A stretch of 38,813 nt of DNA from Clostridia bacterium (GTDB lineage: Bacteria; Bacillota; Clostridia; Oscillospirales; CAG-272), in assembly GCA_017504245.1 (NCBI GenBank), contig JAFVRQ010000058.1, positions 1 through 38,813 of the forward strand. Direction: 5' to 3'. The notes beneath the pieces are model-generated. The model made no database searches and had not been told where the DNA came from. It was given only the letters and a program-made list of their open reading frames with translations. Position numbers and translations under genes: made by a program. Below are positions 23,717-32,410 of the stretch, piece after piece (within the stretch, counting starts at the first letter, position 1; each line of letters begins with the position of its first letter).

Positions 23717-24013
23717 TTACATTTTATCGTTTAAAAAATATCCTTTTTTCGCAATATTTTTTATCAAAATGCGATTTCCTATGACTTTTGCTTTGGAATT
23801 TATGCTTGAAATATAATAAACTATGCTTTCTTTACTGCAATCAAGCTCACATTGGTTAGCAATTTGCTCGGCAGGGATTGGCTTTTTGGGATTTTTTGTT
23901 AGTATTTTTAATATTTTGTATTCGCTTTTCGTGAGCTTCAGGCGGTAGCCGAGATAGATTATTTCTTCCTTATCCTCTGAAATATAAAGATGCTTGTAAT
24001 TAGTATATATCAT
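23717..24013 (-). CDS. Stand-alone OmpR/PhoB-type winged-helix protein
   Basis: 98 aa. Residues about 20-95 fit the C-terminal DNA-binding domain of OmpR/PhoB regulators (LGYRLKLTKSEYKILKILTKNP, recognition-helix region SKESIVYYISSINSKAKVIG, wing NRILIKNIAKKGYFL). There is no receiver domain and no partner kinase nearby. No SD is visible before the ATG at 24013, which lies 18 nt after the valS terminator hairpin, so the start and expression are uncertain. It could be a small orphan regulator or a remnant of a larger response regulator; the intact frame and typical hydrophobic pattern favour a real protein. Confidence 0.65.
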   Translation of the reverse strand: MIYTNYKHLYISEDKEEIIYLGYRLKLTKSEYKILKILTKNPKKPIPAEQIANQCELDCSKESIVYYISSINSKAKVIGNRILIKNIAKKGYFLNDKM

Positions 24014-24030
24014 AATGTCAATAAATATTT

Positions 24031-24058
24031 CAATCCAAGCCCCGAGGGGCTTGGATTG
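24031..24058 (-). terminator. valS terminator
   Basis: Perfect stem CAATCCAAGCCCC/GGGGCTTGGATTG, 8 nt after the valS stop. The T-tract is weak (GAAATATTTATT). Confidence 0.75.
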
Positions 24059-24066
24059 ATGATGTA

Positions 24067-26712
24067 TTAGTTCAATTTTGAAAGCGCTGCGAGAACGCCG
24101 TCAAGATTTTCCTGATATTTAGCCATCTTTACCTTTTCGCCTTCAACAACCGCCAAAGGTGCTTTGGCAACGAAGCCCTCGTTAGAAAGCTTTCTGACAA
24201 TTCTGTCGATTTCGCCCTCAAGACGCTTCTTCTCGCTCTCAAGACGCGCCTTTTCCTTTTCAAAGTCGATAATATCGGCTAAGGGAAGATAGATTGTAGC
24301 CGCGTCGGTGATAATTTGAACGGAGTTATCTGCGCTAACCTCATTACCGAATTTTTCCGCAACGCAAAGCTCACTCGCAGAGGCAAGACGAACGAAGAAT
24401 GCCTCGCTCGAAGCACCGAAAATGTCCGCATATTTCGTTTCAACGAATACCTTTGCCTTTTTTGAGGGAGGAACGTTCATCTCGCTTCTTCTTGTACGAA
24501 TTGCGGTGATGGCATCAATGATTTTGGTCATTTTCTCAGCATCCGCAGGATAGCAAAGAGAAGCGTCGAATTCAGGATATGTGTCGATCATAATGCTTTC
24601 TGCAGTATGGGGAAGCGCCTGATAGATTTCCTCTGTTATAAAGGGCATAAAGGGATGAAGAAGCTTGAGCGTGCCGTTAAGTACATATGCGATAACGTTC
24701 TGACAAACAAGGTTTGCTTCGGTTTCCTTTTCATTAAATCTTGCCTTTGCAAGCTCAATATACCAGTCGCAGAAGATATCCCAAGTGAAAGAGTAAATCT
24801 CTGCAAGAGCAACGCCAACCTCAAAGTTATCAAGGTTTGTAACAACGCTTCTTGTAAGCTCGTTGAACTTATCAAGAATCCACTTATCTTCAATGGCAAG
24901 CTTGCTTTCCTCGGGAAGCTTGATTTCGTCTATTGTGAGGTTCATTCTAACGAAACGGGAAGCGTTCCAAAGCTTATTTGCAAAGTTTCTTGCCGCTTCG
25001 ATCTTTTCGTCTGAGAATCTCATATCGTTTCCGGGTGAGTTACCCGTTGCAAGCGCAAAGCGGAGAGCATCCGCGCCGTATTTATCGATAATTTCAAGGG
25101 GATCAATACCGTTACCGAGAGATTTGGACATCTTTCTACCCTGAGCATCTCTTACAAGACCGTGAATGAATACGGTGGAGAAGGGCTTCTTGCCCATATG
25201 CTCAAGACCTGAGAAGATCATACGGGAAACCCAGAAGGTGATAATATCATAACCCGTAACGAGAACGTTTGTGGGATAATATCTTGCAAGATCCTCCGTG
25301 CTTTCGGGCCAACCGAGAGTTGAGAAAGGCCAAAGGGCAGAGGAGAACCAGGTGTCGAGAACGTCCTCATCCTGATGAACGGGCTTTCCGCACTTGGGAC
25401 AGGTTGTGATGTCCTCTTTAGAAACGGTCATTTCGCCGCAATCGTCGCAATAGAACGCGGGAATTCTGTGTCCCCACCAAAGCTGACGGGAGATACACCA
25501 GTCGAGGATGTTGTTCATCCAGTTAAAGTAATTCTTTGAAAATCTTTCGGGGATGAAGCTTACGTCGCCGCTTTCAACCGCTTCGATGGCGGGCTGTGCA
25601 AGGGGCTTCATCTTAACGAACCATTGGTCGCTCGTCATTGGCTCAACGGTCGTTCCGCAACGGTAGCAAACACCAACGTTGTGATCGTGGGGAACTGTTT
25701 TAACAAGGAAGCCCTGCGCTTCAAGGTCGGCAACGAGTGCCTTTCTGCAGGTATATCTGTCCATACCCTCGTATTTGCCTGCGTATGCGTTCATCGTTGC
25801 ATCATCGTTCATAACCTTTATCTGCTCAAGATCGTGGCGCTGACCAACTAGGAAGTCGTTGGGGTCGTGCGCGGGAGTGATCTTTACGCAACCCGTACCG
25901 AAGCCGATTTCAACGTAATCGTCTGCAATTACGGGAATTTCACGGTTTACGATGGGCAAAATAAGAGTTTTGCCAATGAGGTGCTTTGTGTTTTCGTCGT
26001 CGGGGTTAACCGCAACCGCAGTATCACCGAACATTGTTTCGGGACGAGTTGTTGCAACCTCAACGTAGCCGTCCTCACCCTTGATGGGATATTTGATGTG
26101 CCAGAAGCTGCCGGGCATATCCTTATATTCAACCTCTGCATCGGAAAGCGCGGTAAGGCAACGGGGACACCAGTTGATAATTCTGTAGCCTCTGTAAATA
26201 AGACCCTTGTTATAAAGATTCACAAAAACCTCGCGAACCGCGTGTGAGCAGCCCTCGTCCATAGTAAATCTTTGACGTGACCAGTCGCAAGAAGCACCGA
26301 GCTTCTTTAACTGACTTGTAATTCTTGTTTCGTAGGTGTCCTTCCAGCCCCAAACGCGTTCAAGGAATTTTTCGCGACCGAGGTCGTAACGAGAGAGACC
26401 CTCGTCAACGCGAAGACGCTCTTCAACCTTAATTTGAGTAGCAATACCCGCGTGGTCGGTGCCGGGGACCCAAAGGGTGTTAAATCCCTGCATTCTCTTA
26501 TAACGAACGAGAATATCCTGCAAGGTTTCGTCAAGCGCGTGACCCATATGAAGCTGACCCGTTACGTTGGGCGGAGGAATCACTATTGAAAATGACGGAT
26601 TGTTATTGTTTTTGTCGGGTGTGAAATAGCCCTTATCACACCATTCCTGATATATTCTGTCCTCAAATTCAGAGGGCGAATACGTTTTTGGAAGCTCGTT
26701 GTAGCTGTTCAT
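24067..26712 (-). CDS. valS: Valyl-tRNA synthetase
   Basis: 881 aa from the ATG at 26712 (SD GAGG 8 nt upstream; the longer frame to 26778 lies within the T-box terminator). Class I signatures: [15 protein letters not shown] with HMGH at 55-58, and [14 protein letters not shown]1 editing domain lies between, together with zinc-type pairs (CYRCG; CDDCG...CPKCG). After the anticodon-binding domain the C-terminus (about 815-881) is the coiled-coil arm typical of ValRS, with many Glu/Lys/Arg ([20 protein letters not shown]). Charges tRNA-Val. Regulated by the T-box leader at 26763-27020. Confidence 0.97.
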   Translation of the reverse strand: MNSYNELPKTYSPSEFEDRIYQEWCDKGYFTPDKNNNNPSFSIVIPPPNVTGQLHMGHALDETLQDILVRYKRMQGFNTLWVPGTDHAGIATQIKVEERLRVDEGLSRYDLGREKFLERVWGWKDTYETRITSQLKKLGASCDWSRQRFTMDEGCSHAVREVFVNLYNKGLIYRGYRIINWCPRCLTALSDAEVEYKDMPGSFWHIKYPIKGEDGYVEVATTRPETMFGDTAVAVNPDDENTKHLIGKTLILPIVNREIPVIADDYVEIGFGTGCVKITPAHDPNDFLVGQRHDLEQIKVMNDDATMNAYAGKYEGMDRYTCRKALVADLEAQGFLVKTVPHDHNVGVCYRCGTTVEPMTSDQWFVKMKPLAQPAIEAVESGDVSFIPERFSKNYFNWMNNILDWCISRQLWWGHRIPAFYCDDCGEMTVSKEDITTCPKCGKPVHQDEDVLDTWFSSALWPFSTLGWPESTEDLARYYPTNVLVTGYDIITFWVSRMIFSGLEHMGKKPFSTVFIHGLVRDAQGRKMSKSLGNGIDPLEIIDKYGADALRFALATGNSPGNDMRFSDEKIEAARNFANKLWNASRFVRMNLTIDEIKLPEESKLAIEDKWILDKFNELTRSVVTNLDNFEVGVALAEIYSFTWDIFCDWYIELAKARFNEKETEANLVCQNVIAYVLNGTLKLLHPFMPFITEEIYQALPHTAESIMIDTYPEFDASLCYPADAEKMTKIIDAITAIRTRRSEMNVPPSKKAKVFVETKYADIFGASSEAFFVRLASASELCVAEKFGNEVSADNSVQIITDAATIYLPLADIIDFEKEKARLESEKKRLEGEIDRIVRKLSNEGFVAKAPLAVVEGEKVKMAKYQENLDGVLAALSKLN

Positions 26713-26762
26713 TTTTTGAACCTCGCTTTCTTGAAATATGTAAAATAATTTTATACTAAAAA

Positions 26763-27020
26763 ACAAAAAATCCCCCATCCTGATATCAGGACGTGGGAAC
26801 GCGGTACCACCTGATTTCGCACTCCGAAAGGGGAATGCGCACTCAAAATCTTTAACGGAGATTGCCGTTTTTTGCTACTTTCTTTTTTTGTGGTAAAAAG
26901 CCGTTTCGCAAAAACCGCTCGGGGACTACTTCATTTTGCTCCGCTACAGACTCACACCAACCGTCTGCTCTCTTTGGACTTGCACAAAACTACTCTTTCC
27001 CGTCAAGGCGTTTTATATCA
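26763..27020 (-). promoter_or_regulatory. T-box riboswitch controlling valS
   Basis: On the minus strand: a Stem I region with AAAGAGAGCAGAC, the exact T-box AGGTGGTACCGCG (26813-26801), then a terminator CCCACGTCCTGATATCAGGATGGGG-like stem (described by arms CCCACGTCCTGA and TCAGGATGGGG) with a T-run at 26770-26763. A candidate valine specifier GTA lies at 26929-26927, with GTC overlapping it at 26926-26924; I cannot decide between them without folding. The stretch 26713-27190 otherwise holds only the valS promoter and the terminator at 27129. Confidence 0.94.
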
Positions 27021-27026
27021 AGAGTT

Positions 27027-27055
27027 AGTATATCACAATAAAAACAAATTGTCAA
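27027..27055 (-). promoter_or_regulatory. Sigma-A promoter of the valS leader
   Basis: On the minus strand TTGACA (27055-27050) and TATACT (27032-27027) with a 17-nt spacer. Confidence 0.85.
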
Positions 27056-27128
27056 TAAAATAATGAAAAAAACTTAATTTTATGGTTATCATTATTGTTG
27101 AATAGTTATTGAGTTATTGAATAGATAT

Positions 27129-27155
27129 AAAAAGGGTGCCGCCGAAGCGACACCC
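27129..27155 (-). terminator. Terminator of the metalloprotease operon
   Basis: On the minus strand GGGTGTCGCTTCGGCGGCACCC hairpin (written by arms GGGTG and CACCC) followed by TTTTTA. Confidence 0.8.
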
Positions 27156-27190
27156 AAAGAGATATCTTCTCTATTGTGTTATTTTACACT

Positions 27191-28645
27191 TTACTGTGTA
27201 GTAGGAATATTGTCCGGATGATAGAATACTAACATTCCATCTAAATATGCCTGAATATCTTCGTCAACTAAAACAAGGATACCGCTGGGTAATACGTAAC
27301 TGCCGTTGATTGATACCTGAGTGATGGATGCTATCGAATTGTAATAATCATCACGTAAGTCAAGAAGATAACCGCATCCCATACAAGTAGCAAAATTTCC
27401 ACCACCAGTCACATCCGATGCAGAAATAGTATGTTTTTCCGTTTGCGCGTCCGTTCCACAGGAGCACTTGCGTATGTGATTATATTTATCCACATATACG
27501 TACGTATCACGCATATGTTCCTCGTAGAACGTATATTCCAATCCGTTAACATTATTTACACACTTGTGAAGGGAACTATTATAATATGTTTTGGTATAAT
27601 TCTGCGTTACATTAGAATCAAACGGAGTAACATATCTACAATACTCACATTTGTAGTAATCCTTTGTTCCGTAACTCGCAACCGCCATCATATTCCCACT
27701 TGATAACGTATGATTATTTCCGCATGCTCCGTAAGTTTTGTATGTGTAACCACTTAAACTAGCAACACTTTTAACGCCATTACATATCGAGCATACAAGT
27801 TTATAATTCCCGTTGCTTTGCAGACCGCAATTTAACCACTTGTGATCGCTATCTGTGTGAAATCCTCTAGTAATGGCAACCCCGGCGATGTCTTTGTATG
27901 TTATGTCGGTAGTTCTAGTTTCCATTGGACTACCATAACCCATAAGTAATTCATGATGATGCCAATTAAATATATCATAATCAACATCTCTTAAACCAAG
28001 AATGTGTCCAAACTCATGAGCCCCCGTCTTTTCTCTTACTACATCAATATATTCTAGACTATAACCATCGTGCACATAAAAATAATCAATGTTAACCTCC
28101 ATTTTCCATTGAGAGTAATGTTTATGAGTTATATTTCCGATTTCTATTTCGTTTTCAGTTCCTACAGAGTTGGTTGCGGCAATATAAAACTTTCCTGAAA
28201 CAGGGTATATAATTAAGTTATGATCTTTTTCTGTTCCCTCAACTATATTAATAATTTTGTGTTTTACTAAATCACCAGAACCGTTATAAGAATAGAAATA
28301 TACATTGTTCCACTTTTTCATGCTTTCTGCGTAAGCATTTTTTATTTCTTGAGCAACAAATGCAGAAACATCCGTGGTCCAAGTATACGTGCTTCCCTCA
28401 ATAGAATTAGCAAAATAGTATTTAATGGTACATAATTCATGGCTTATATGGCGACACACAGAACTATTATTTAAGACATACCATGTTTCATCAATGCCAT
28501 CTGCCTCTTCATTCAGTATACAATTGTCATAATCAACATCTAGTATAGAATCATGTGCAAAAACCTGAATATTGCTAAATACTAAAACGTTAATAAAGAT
28601 TATCAATGTAAAAACAAATGCAACAAATCTTTTGCAAGAATCAAT
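27191..28645 (-). CDS. Secreted metzincin-type zinc metalloprotease, apparent ATT start
   Basis: 484 aa if translation begins at ATT (28645). That codon lies 7 nt after a strong SD (AGGGGGAG) placed right behind the upstream stop, and gives a clean signal peptide (DSCKRFVAFVFTLIIFINV... ending VFA, about 1-30). The only in-frame ATG codons (28696, 28687) overlap the upstream gene, lack an SD and would add a charged RGRR stretch before the signal. Zinc site HEFGHILGLRD (H210, E211, H214, D220) has Asp as third ligand, with a Met-turn LLMGYG at about 233-238: a metzincin/snapalysin-like arrangement. The C-terminal part carries several Cys pairs (CSIC, CEYC, CSCG, CMGCG). Substrate unknown. Second gene of the leader-lipoprotein-protease unit. 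Confidence 0.82.
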   Translation of the reverse strand: MDSCKRFVAFVFTLIIFINVLVFSNIQVFAHDSILDVDYDNCILNEEADGIDETWYVLNNSSVCRHISHELCTIKYYFANSIEGSTYTWTTDVSAFVAQEIKNAYAESMKKWNNVYFYSYNGSGDLVKHKIINIVEGTEKDHNLIIYPVSGKFYIAATNSVGTENEIEIGNITHKHYSQWKMEVNIDYFYVHDGYSLEYIDVVREKTGAHEFGHILGLRDVDYDIFNWHHHELLMGYGSPMETRTTDITYKDIAGVAITRGFHTDSDHKWLNCGLQSNGNYKLVCSICNGVKSVASLSGYTYKTYGACGNNHTLSSGNMMAVASYGTKDYYKCEYCRYVTPFDSNVTQNYTKTYYNSSLHKCVNNVNGLEYTFYEEHMRDTYVYVDKYNHIRKCSCGTDAQTEKHTISASDVTGGGNFATCMGCGYLLDLRDDYYNSIASITQVSINGSYVLPSGILVLVDEDIQAYLDGMLVFYHPDNIPTTQ

Positions 28646-28658
28646 ATTTCGTCTCCCC

Positions 28659-29558
28659 CTATTTATTAATACAATTTGCAAAATCATTAATTTCAATCAA
28701 TCCATAAAAGATTGTTCTTTCTTTATCATCGATTTTACTATAACTTTCTGTATCCATAACAGCCACTAAAGCATCATAATATTCGCCGAAATCCTGAACT
28801 AAGTTTTTATCATATCGAGTGTCATCAGGGTAAATAGTATAAAGCTCTTTAACTACATAACATTTCTCGTTAAATGAAACGCACGGAATTATTATCAGAC
28901 CATTATAATATGCTGACAGAGAATGATATACGGTTTCATCAACAGTTGAATTTAAATAAATGAAATTAGTATCAAATACAATAGCATCGTTGGTGTTTAT
29001 GCCGTCATTAAAGTTTGGCACATACTCCTGAAAATGCTCTATGCTCGGTACTTTAGCACCTTTTGTTTTTATATCTCTCACCAAAGATGCTTTATTAATC
29101 TGAAAACCGACAATAAAATTTAAATCATTATATTTCTCGCTGATTTCGTTTGCGTCATTAAACTTGACCCACGTATAATCAGTGACACAACAATAATCTT
29201 TTGCTTCATCATTATGTCCGTCATTATAGTATGCGCACACAAAATAACATTCGGATTTATTGAAAGCGACGTGCAACGCTTGTTTTCCGCTTTTTATCTC
29301 ATCTATTTTTATAGCAGTTGAGGTATCCGGTAATTCATAATCGCAGAACAAACTTTGTAAATATTCAATCAACGTGCAGACAAGCTTATTGCTTTTATCC
29401 AATTCACCTTTAACAATCGAAGCATTGTTATCTTTGATAGTTGTATCATCAGTAGTTTCTTTATTTTTATCACCATTAGTATTGTTTATAATTCTACACC
29501 CCGAAAAACACATAAGCAATAAGGTACCGAGCAAAACAAATGAAATAATTTTATTCAT
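28659..29558 (-). CDS. Lipoprotein, unknown function, co-transcribed with the metalloprotease
   Basis: 299 aa from the ATG at 29558, chosen because GAGGTG lies about 9 nt upstream and the chain then starts with a lipoprotein signal (lipobox FSGC, about residue 20); the frame extends to 29579 but without SD. An Asn/Thr/Asp/Lys-rich linker (about 25-50) precedes a soluble domain with several cysteines and aromatic-rich strands. No family recognised. It ends 13 nt before the metalloprotease start. The pairing suggests a role in processing, anchoring or inhibiting the protease, which is inference. Transcription must pass the hairpin at 29592-29638. Confidence 0.78.
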   Translation of the reverse strand: MNKIISFVLLGTLLLMCFSGCRIINNTNGDKNKETTDDTTIKDNNASIVKGELDKSNKLVCTLIEYLQSLFCDYELPDTSTAIKIDEIKSGKQALHVAFNKSECYFVCAYYNDGHNDEAKDYCCVTDYTWVKFNDANEISEKYNDLNFIVGFQINKASLVRDIKTKGAKVPSIEHFQEYVPNFNDGINTNDAIVFDTNFIYLNSTVDETVYHSLSAYYNGLIIIPCVSFNEKCYVVKELYTIYPDDTRYDKNLVQDFGEYYDALVAVMDTESYSKIDDKERTIFYGLIEINDFANCINK

Positions 29559-29591
29559 ATTAGTGCACCTCTTTCTCAAAACATTCCAAAA

Positions 29592-29638
29592 TCAAAAAAG
29601 CACATAGATAGTCTGCAAAGCAGCTCTACCTATGCGCC
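29592..29638 (-). terminator. Attenuator-like terminator between leader ORF and lipoprotein
   Basis: On the minus strand GCGCATAGGTAG pairs with CTATCTATGTGC (with G-U pairs), topped by an inner TGC/GCA stem, then TTTTTT. It lies directly behind the 31-codon ORF and before the SD of the next gene, the position of an attenuator. Confidence 0.7.
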
Positions 29639-29639
29639 C

Positions 29640-29735
29640 TTATATTACAATTTTTAGTTGCCCTCTTTCCGATTGAAAGCGACATCTAAACACATTCTGC
29701 GACAGGTAAAACTGCTGTTTTTGAATGAAATTCAT
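29640..29735 (-). CDS. 31-aa leader peptide candidate
   Basis: ATG at 29735 with strong SD GGAGGTG 5 nt upstream, 31 codons, stop TAA at 29640-29642. It begins MNFIQKQQFYLSQNVF and contains many Gln, Phe and Arg but no run of a single amino acid. It has its own promoter (29769-29798) and is followed at once by a terminator hairpin and then the lipoprotein and protease genes. The layout is that of a translated leader controlling attenuation; it could also be a small secreted or toxic peptide. No known family recognised. Confidence 0.6.
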   Translation of the reverse strand: MNFIQKQQFYLSQNVFRCRFQSERGQLKIVI

Positions 29736-29768
29736 AATAACACCTCCAATTTATATATTTACACTATT

Positions 29769-29798
29769 AGTATAGCATATTTTACCATCATTTGTCAA
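29769..29798 (-). promoter_or_regulatory. Promoter of the leader-lipoprotein-metalloprotease unit
   Basis: On the minus strand TTGACA (29798-29793) and TATACT (29774-29769) with an 18-nt spacer. Confidence 0.8.
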
Positions 29799-29885
29799 GA
29801 GTTTATTATACGAGAAAAACAACAAATTGTAATAATGAAAAAACTTAATTTTGACACAAAACTGTCGCGCATTGAGGTGGAAAAT

Positions 29886-30164
29886 ATGCTAAAATATGCT
29901 TGGAATAAAGAAAAACGCTTGGAAAGGATAAATATGACGTGGGAAATTGCAGTTGGAATGTTTGGAATTGTGTCCGCATTTATTGCCGTTATGAACGTTG
30001 TTGTTAAGATCAATTCCACACTTTCAAAGCTTGAAAGTGCAGTGCTTCAGCTTAAAGAAACAATGGAGCGCCAATCGGACAAAAACGCGCACTTTTACAC
30101 GGAGCTTTCGGAGCACGAAAAGAGAATATCCGTGCTCGAAAGGGAAACGGGTACGAGAATATGA
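29886..30164 (+). CDS. Small membrane protein with coiled coil, XhlA-like (holin-associated)
   Basis: 92 aa from the ATG at 29886, which has SD GAGG 8 nt upstream; an ATG at 29835 would give 109 aa but has no SD. One hydrophobic segment (about 19-40: WEIAVGMFGIVSAFIAVMNVVV) is followed by a charged helical region (about 43-92) of coiled-coil type with heptad-like Leu/Ile spacing (LSKLESAVLQLKETMERQ). Size and layout resemble XhlA-type proteins that accompany phage holins. It overlaps the next gene by 4 nt (ATGA). No clear promoter was found. Phage origin is inferred from the pair; no other phage gene is visible. Confidence 0.6.
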   Translation: MLKYAWNKEKRLERINMTWEIAVGMFGIVSAFIAVMNVVVKINSTLSKLESAVLQLKETMERQSDKNAHFYTELSEHEKRISVLERETGTRI

Positions 30165-30355
30165 ACGATTTGAAAAGAAAGCTTTCAAGCCGCAAATTTT
30201 GGGCGGCTCTCGGCGCGTTCGCGTGTGCTTTGTGCGTTTTGTTCGGCATTGACGAGATGACCACCGAAAGACTTCTTGCCGTTATCAGTTCAATGGGGGT
30301 CCTTGCGGCTTATATCTTCACCGAGGGCTATATCGATGCGCAGAATAAAAAATAA
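30161..30355 (+). CDS. Holin-like small membrane protein
   Basis: 64 aa with two hydrophobic segments (about 13-30 and 37-54) separated by a short turn (GIDEMTTE), a charged N-terminus (MNDLKRKLSSRKFW) and a charged C-terminus (DAQNKK), as in small class II phage holins of Firmicutes (RKFWAALG... then TEGYIDA). Start ATG overlaps the stop of the preceding coiled-coil protein, so the two are translationally coupled. No endolysin follows; a terminator closes the unit. Possibly a prophage remnant or a domesticated lysis/export pair. Confidence 0.65.
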   Translation: MNDLKRKLSSRKFWAALGAFACALCVLFGIDEMTTERLLAVISSMGVLAAYIFTEGYIDAQNKK

Positions 30356-30366
30356 AAAATAATCAA

Positions 30367-30397
30367 AAAAGAGCAAGCTTCGGGTTTGCTCTTTTTT
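30367..30397 (+). terminator. Rho-independent terminator
   Basis: AAAAGAGCAAGC-TTCGG-GTTTGCTCTTTTTT after the holin-like gene. Element E starts 4 nt later. Confidence 0.9.
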
Positions 30398-30401
30398 GCT
30401 G

Positions 30402-31083
30402 AATTGGGATTTAGTGGGGGTAGAAAAGTTAGTTAAAGCAAAACCGCTCACGCCGCTTGGGCTCCCACTTTTGAAAAAGTGGGTCAAAACAATCGTTTGG
30501 TGTGTTCAGAGTCTGCGTAAATTTTCGATAATTCGCAAACGAATTATCGGTTTTGAAACTCCAATTCTGCCCTTATGTATAAATACAACGGTCAGTATTG
30601 TATTTTCAAAACTACGAACATCCAACCTAAAGGTTTGATGTTCAAAAATTTACTTTGGTTGTGCGTATCCGTAGGGGAGGATATTATCCTCCCGTGAAAA
30701 AATGAAATTAGTTTTTGTTGGGAGAGGCGGGTCGTCGGGGTAACGAAGTGGCACGAGCGCAATGAATAACAACACGGTGTGTTGTTAGAACGCGAGTGTG
30801 ACCGAGCCGCAGCGAGACGCTGTCGCATTAGCGACTGAGAGGGATTGAAATTTAAACTAACATTTATCCACACATCACTATTTTGATAGCTATACGGCTA
30901 TGCAATCATTAGCAAATCACAGATTTTGCGAATATATGAGCAAAATCGTTATGTGTCAACTCGTTGACACGATTTGCGCGGTTCAAATACACTCCCACGT
31001 TTAAAAAGTTTTTGGTTCTTTTTTCAAAAAGAACGAAAAATCCTAATTTAAACTAACATTAACATCCCTATAAATCAAAATTT
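30402..31083 (+). repeat. Element E: largest copy (682 bp) with a nested insertion
   Basis: Left end AATTGGGATTTAGTGGGGG, right end CCCTATAAATCAAAATTT. Module 1: GTAAATTTT/AAATTTAC around CGATAATTCG/CGAATTATCG, the TTTTGAAA/TTTTCAAAA stem, and a third hairpin GAACATCCAACC/GGTTTGATGTTC that replaces the sequence seen in A and D. Module 2: GCAAATC/GATTTGC around AGATTTTGC/GCAAAATCG and GTGTCAA/TTGACAC. Between the modules (about 30670-30850) lies an extra block with its own hairpins GGGAGGATA/TATCCTCCC and AACAACAC/GTGTTGTT. No gene in 30356-31196. Confidence 0.85.
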
Positions 31084-31134
31084 GAACATTTGAAACCAAA
31101 GTCAAAAAAATCGCATATATTTTATTACTAATTA

Positions 31135-31163
31135 TTGATTTTTGGAGAGAGGTGTGGTAAAAT
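31135..31163 (+). promoter_or_regulatory. Promoter of the alr operon
   Basis: TTGATT (31135-31140) and TAAAAT (31158-31163) with a 17-nt spacer; a TG lies upstream of the -10. Confidence 0.65.
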
Positions 31164-31196
31164 ATTGTAAATATCACTTATGGGGAGGCAGCGGAT

Positions 31197-32408
31197 TTGA
31201 AGGACAAATACATTTCAAAGAGAAAGCGCTTTTGGGCAGAAATCGATATGAACGCTGCCGAGAAGAATTTCAATATAATCAAAGGAAAATTATCTAAAGA
31301 TACAAAGCTTTGCTGTGTGGTTAAGGCGAACGCATACGGACACGGCGCGGTGTATCTTTCAAAGTTTTATGAAGCTTGGGGCGCGGACTTTTTTGCCGTT
31401 TCCAATATTGAAGAAGCGATGCAGCTTCGCAACAACGGAATAAAAACACCCATTCTTATTCTGGGCTATACTCCCACGTCCTGCGCTTCAATTCTTGCAG
31501 AGAATAACATTTCTCAAAGCGTGTTTTCATATTCCTATGCAAAGGAGCTTTCAAGGAGTGCAAGGACAGACGGAGTGAACGTTAAAATACATATAAAGCT
31601 CGACTCGGGAATGGGTAGAATCGGTTTTGATTCAATTCACGATGCCGACAAAACCGTTGAAACTATTGCTGATGTATGCTCGATGGAAGGTCTTGTTCAA
31701 GAGGGCATTTTTACTCACTTTGCTCTTGCGGATGACGGGGCTGGCGGCGAGGAATTTACGCGACTTCAGTATGAAAGATTTATAAATACAGTTCGTTCGT
31801 TAGAGCAAAAGGGGATTGCCTTTGAAATCAAGCACTGCGCCAACAGTGCCACGACCTTTGAATATCCCGAATACCATATTGATATGGTGCGCGTGGGCGT
31901 TGTGCTTTACGGTGTTGCGCCCTCAAGCAAGGTGCGCGGCTGCGAGGATTTAGTGCCCGTTATGAGCTTGAAATCCGTTATTTCTATGATAAAAGAGATA
32001 GAAGCGGGCGACACGGTTAGCTACGGTTGTACCTTTAAGGCGGATAAGAAAATGAAGATCGCCACCGCTCCCGTTGGGTATGCAGACGGATTTTGGCGTT
32101 CAAATGCGACCAACGGCACGCAGATGCTCATTCGCGGTCAAAGAGTGAATATCGTGGGCAGGGTTTGTATGGATCAGCTTATGCTCGACGTTACCGACGT
32201 CAAGGGCGTGCGCGAGGGCGATTATATTACGCTTATCGGTTCAGATAAGGGTGAAACCGTCACCGCAGACGAGCTCGCGAAAAATAACGGCACGATAGGT
32301 TACGAAATGATTTGCGCCATAGGTGAGCGCGTGCCGAGATTTTATATCAAGGACCACGATATTGTTTTCGTTAAGGATAATATCGTGTCTTATGAGATAG
32401 GGGAATGA
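31197..32408 (+). CDS. alr: Alanine racemase
   Basis: 403 aa, TTG start with GGGGAGG 8 nt upstream; no in-frame ATG is placed as well. PLP-binding lysine K43 in VVKANAYGHG, substrate-binding region HIKLDSGMGRIGF, and the C-terminal domain Tyr in SYGCTF (about residue 276) with MDQLMLDVT. Fold type III PLP enzyme converting L-alanine to D-alanine for peptidoglycan. First gene of an operon: its stop codon overlaps or abuts the first CPBP gene, then a second CPBP gene and tadA follow with 4-nt overlaps. Confidence 0.95.
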   Translation: MKDKYISKRKRFWAEIDMNAAEKNFNIIKGKLSKDTKLCCVVKANAYGHGAVYLSKFYEAWGADFFAVSNIEEAMQLRNNGIKTPILILGYTPTSCASILAENNISQSVFSYSYAKELSRSARTDGVNVKIHIKLDSGMGRIGFDSIHDADKTVETIADVCSMEGLVQEGIFTHFALADDGAGGEEFTRLQYERFINTVRSLEQKGIAFEIKHCANSATTFEYPEYHIDMVRVGVVLYGVAPSSKVRGCEDLVPVMSLKSVISMIKEIEAGDTVSYGCTFKADKKMKIATAPVGYADGFWRSNATNGTQMLIRGQRVNIVGRVCMDQLMLDVTDVKGVREGDYITLIGSDKGETVTADELAKNNGTIGYEMICAIGERVPRFYIKDHDIVFVKDNIVSYEIGE

Positions 32409-32410
32409 TT

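Noticed and set aside
29658..29885. N-terminal extension of the XhlA-like protein
   Set aside because: It would run antisense through the leader ORF and its promoter; the ATG at 29886 has the only convincing SD.
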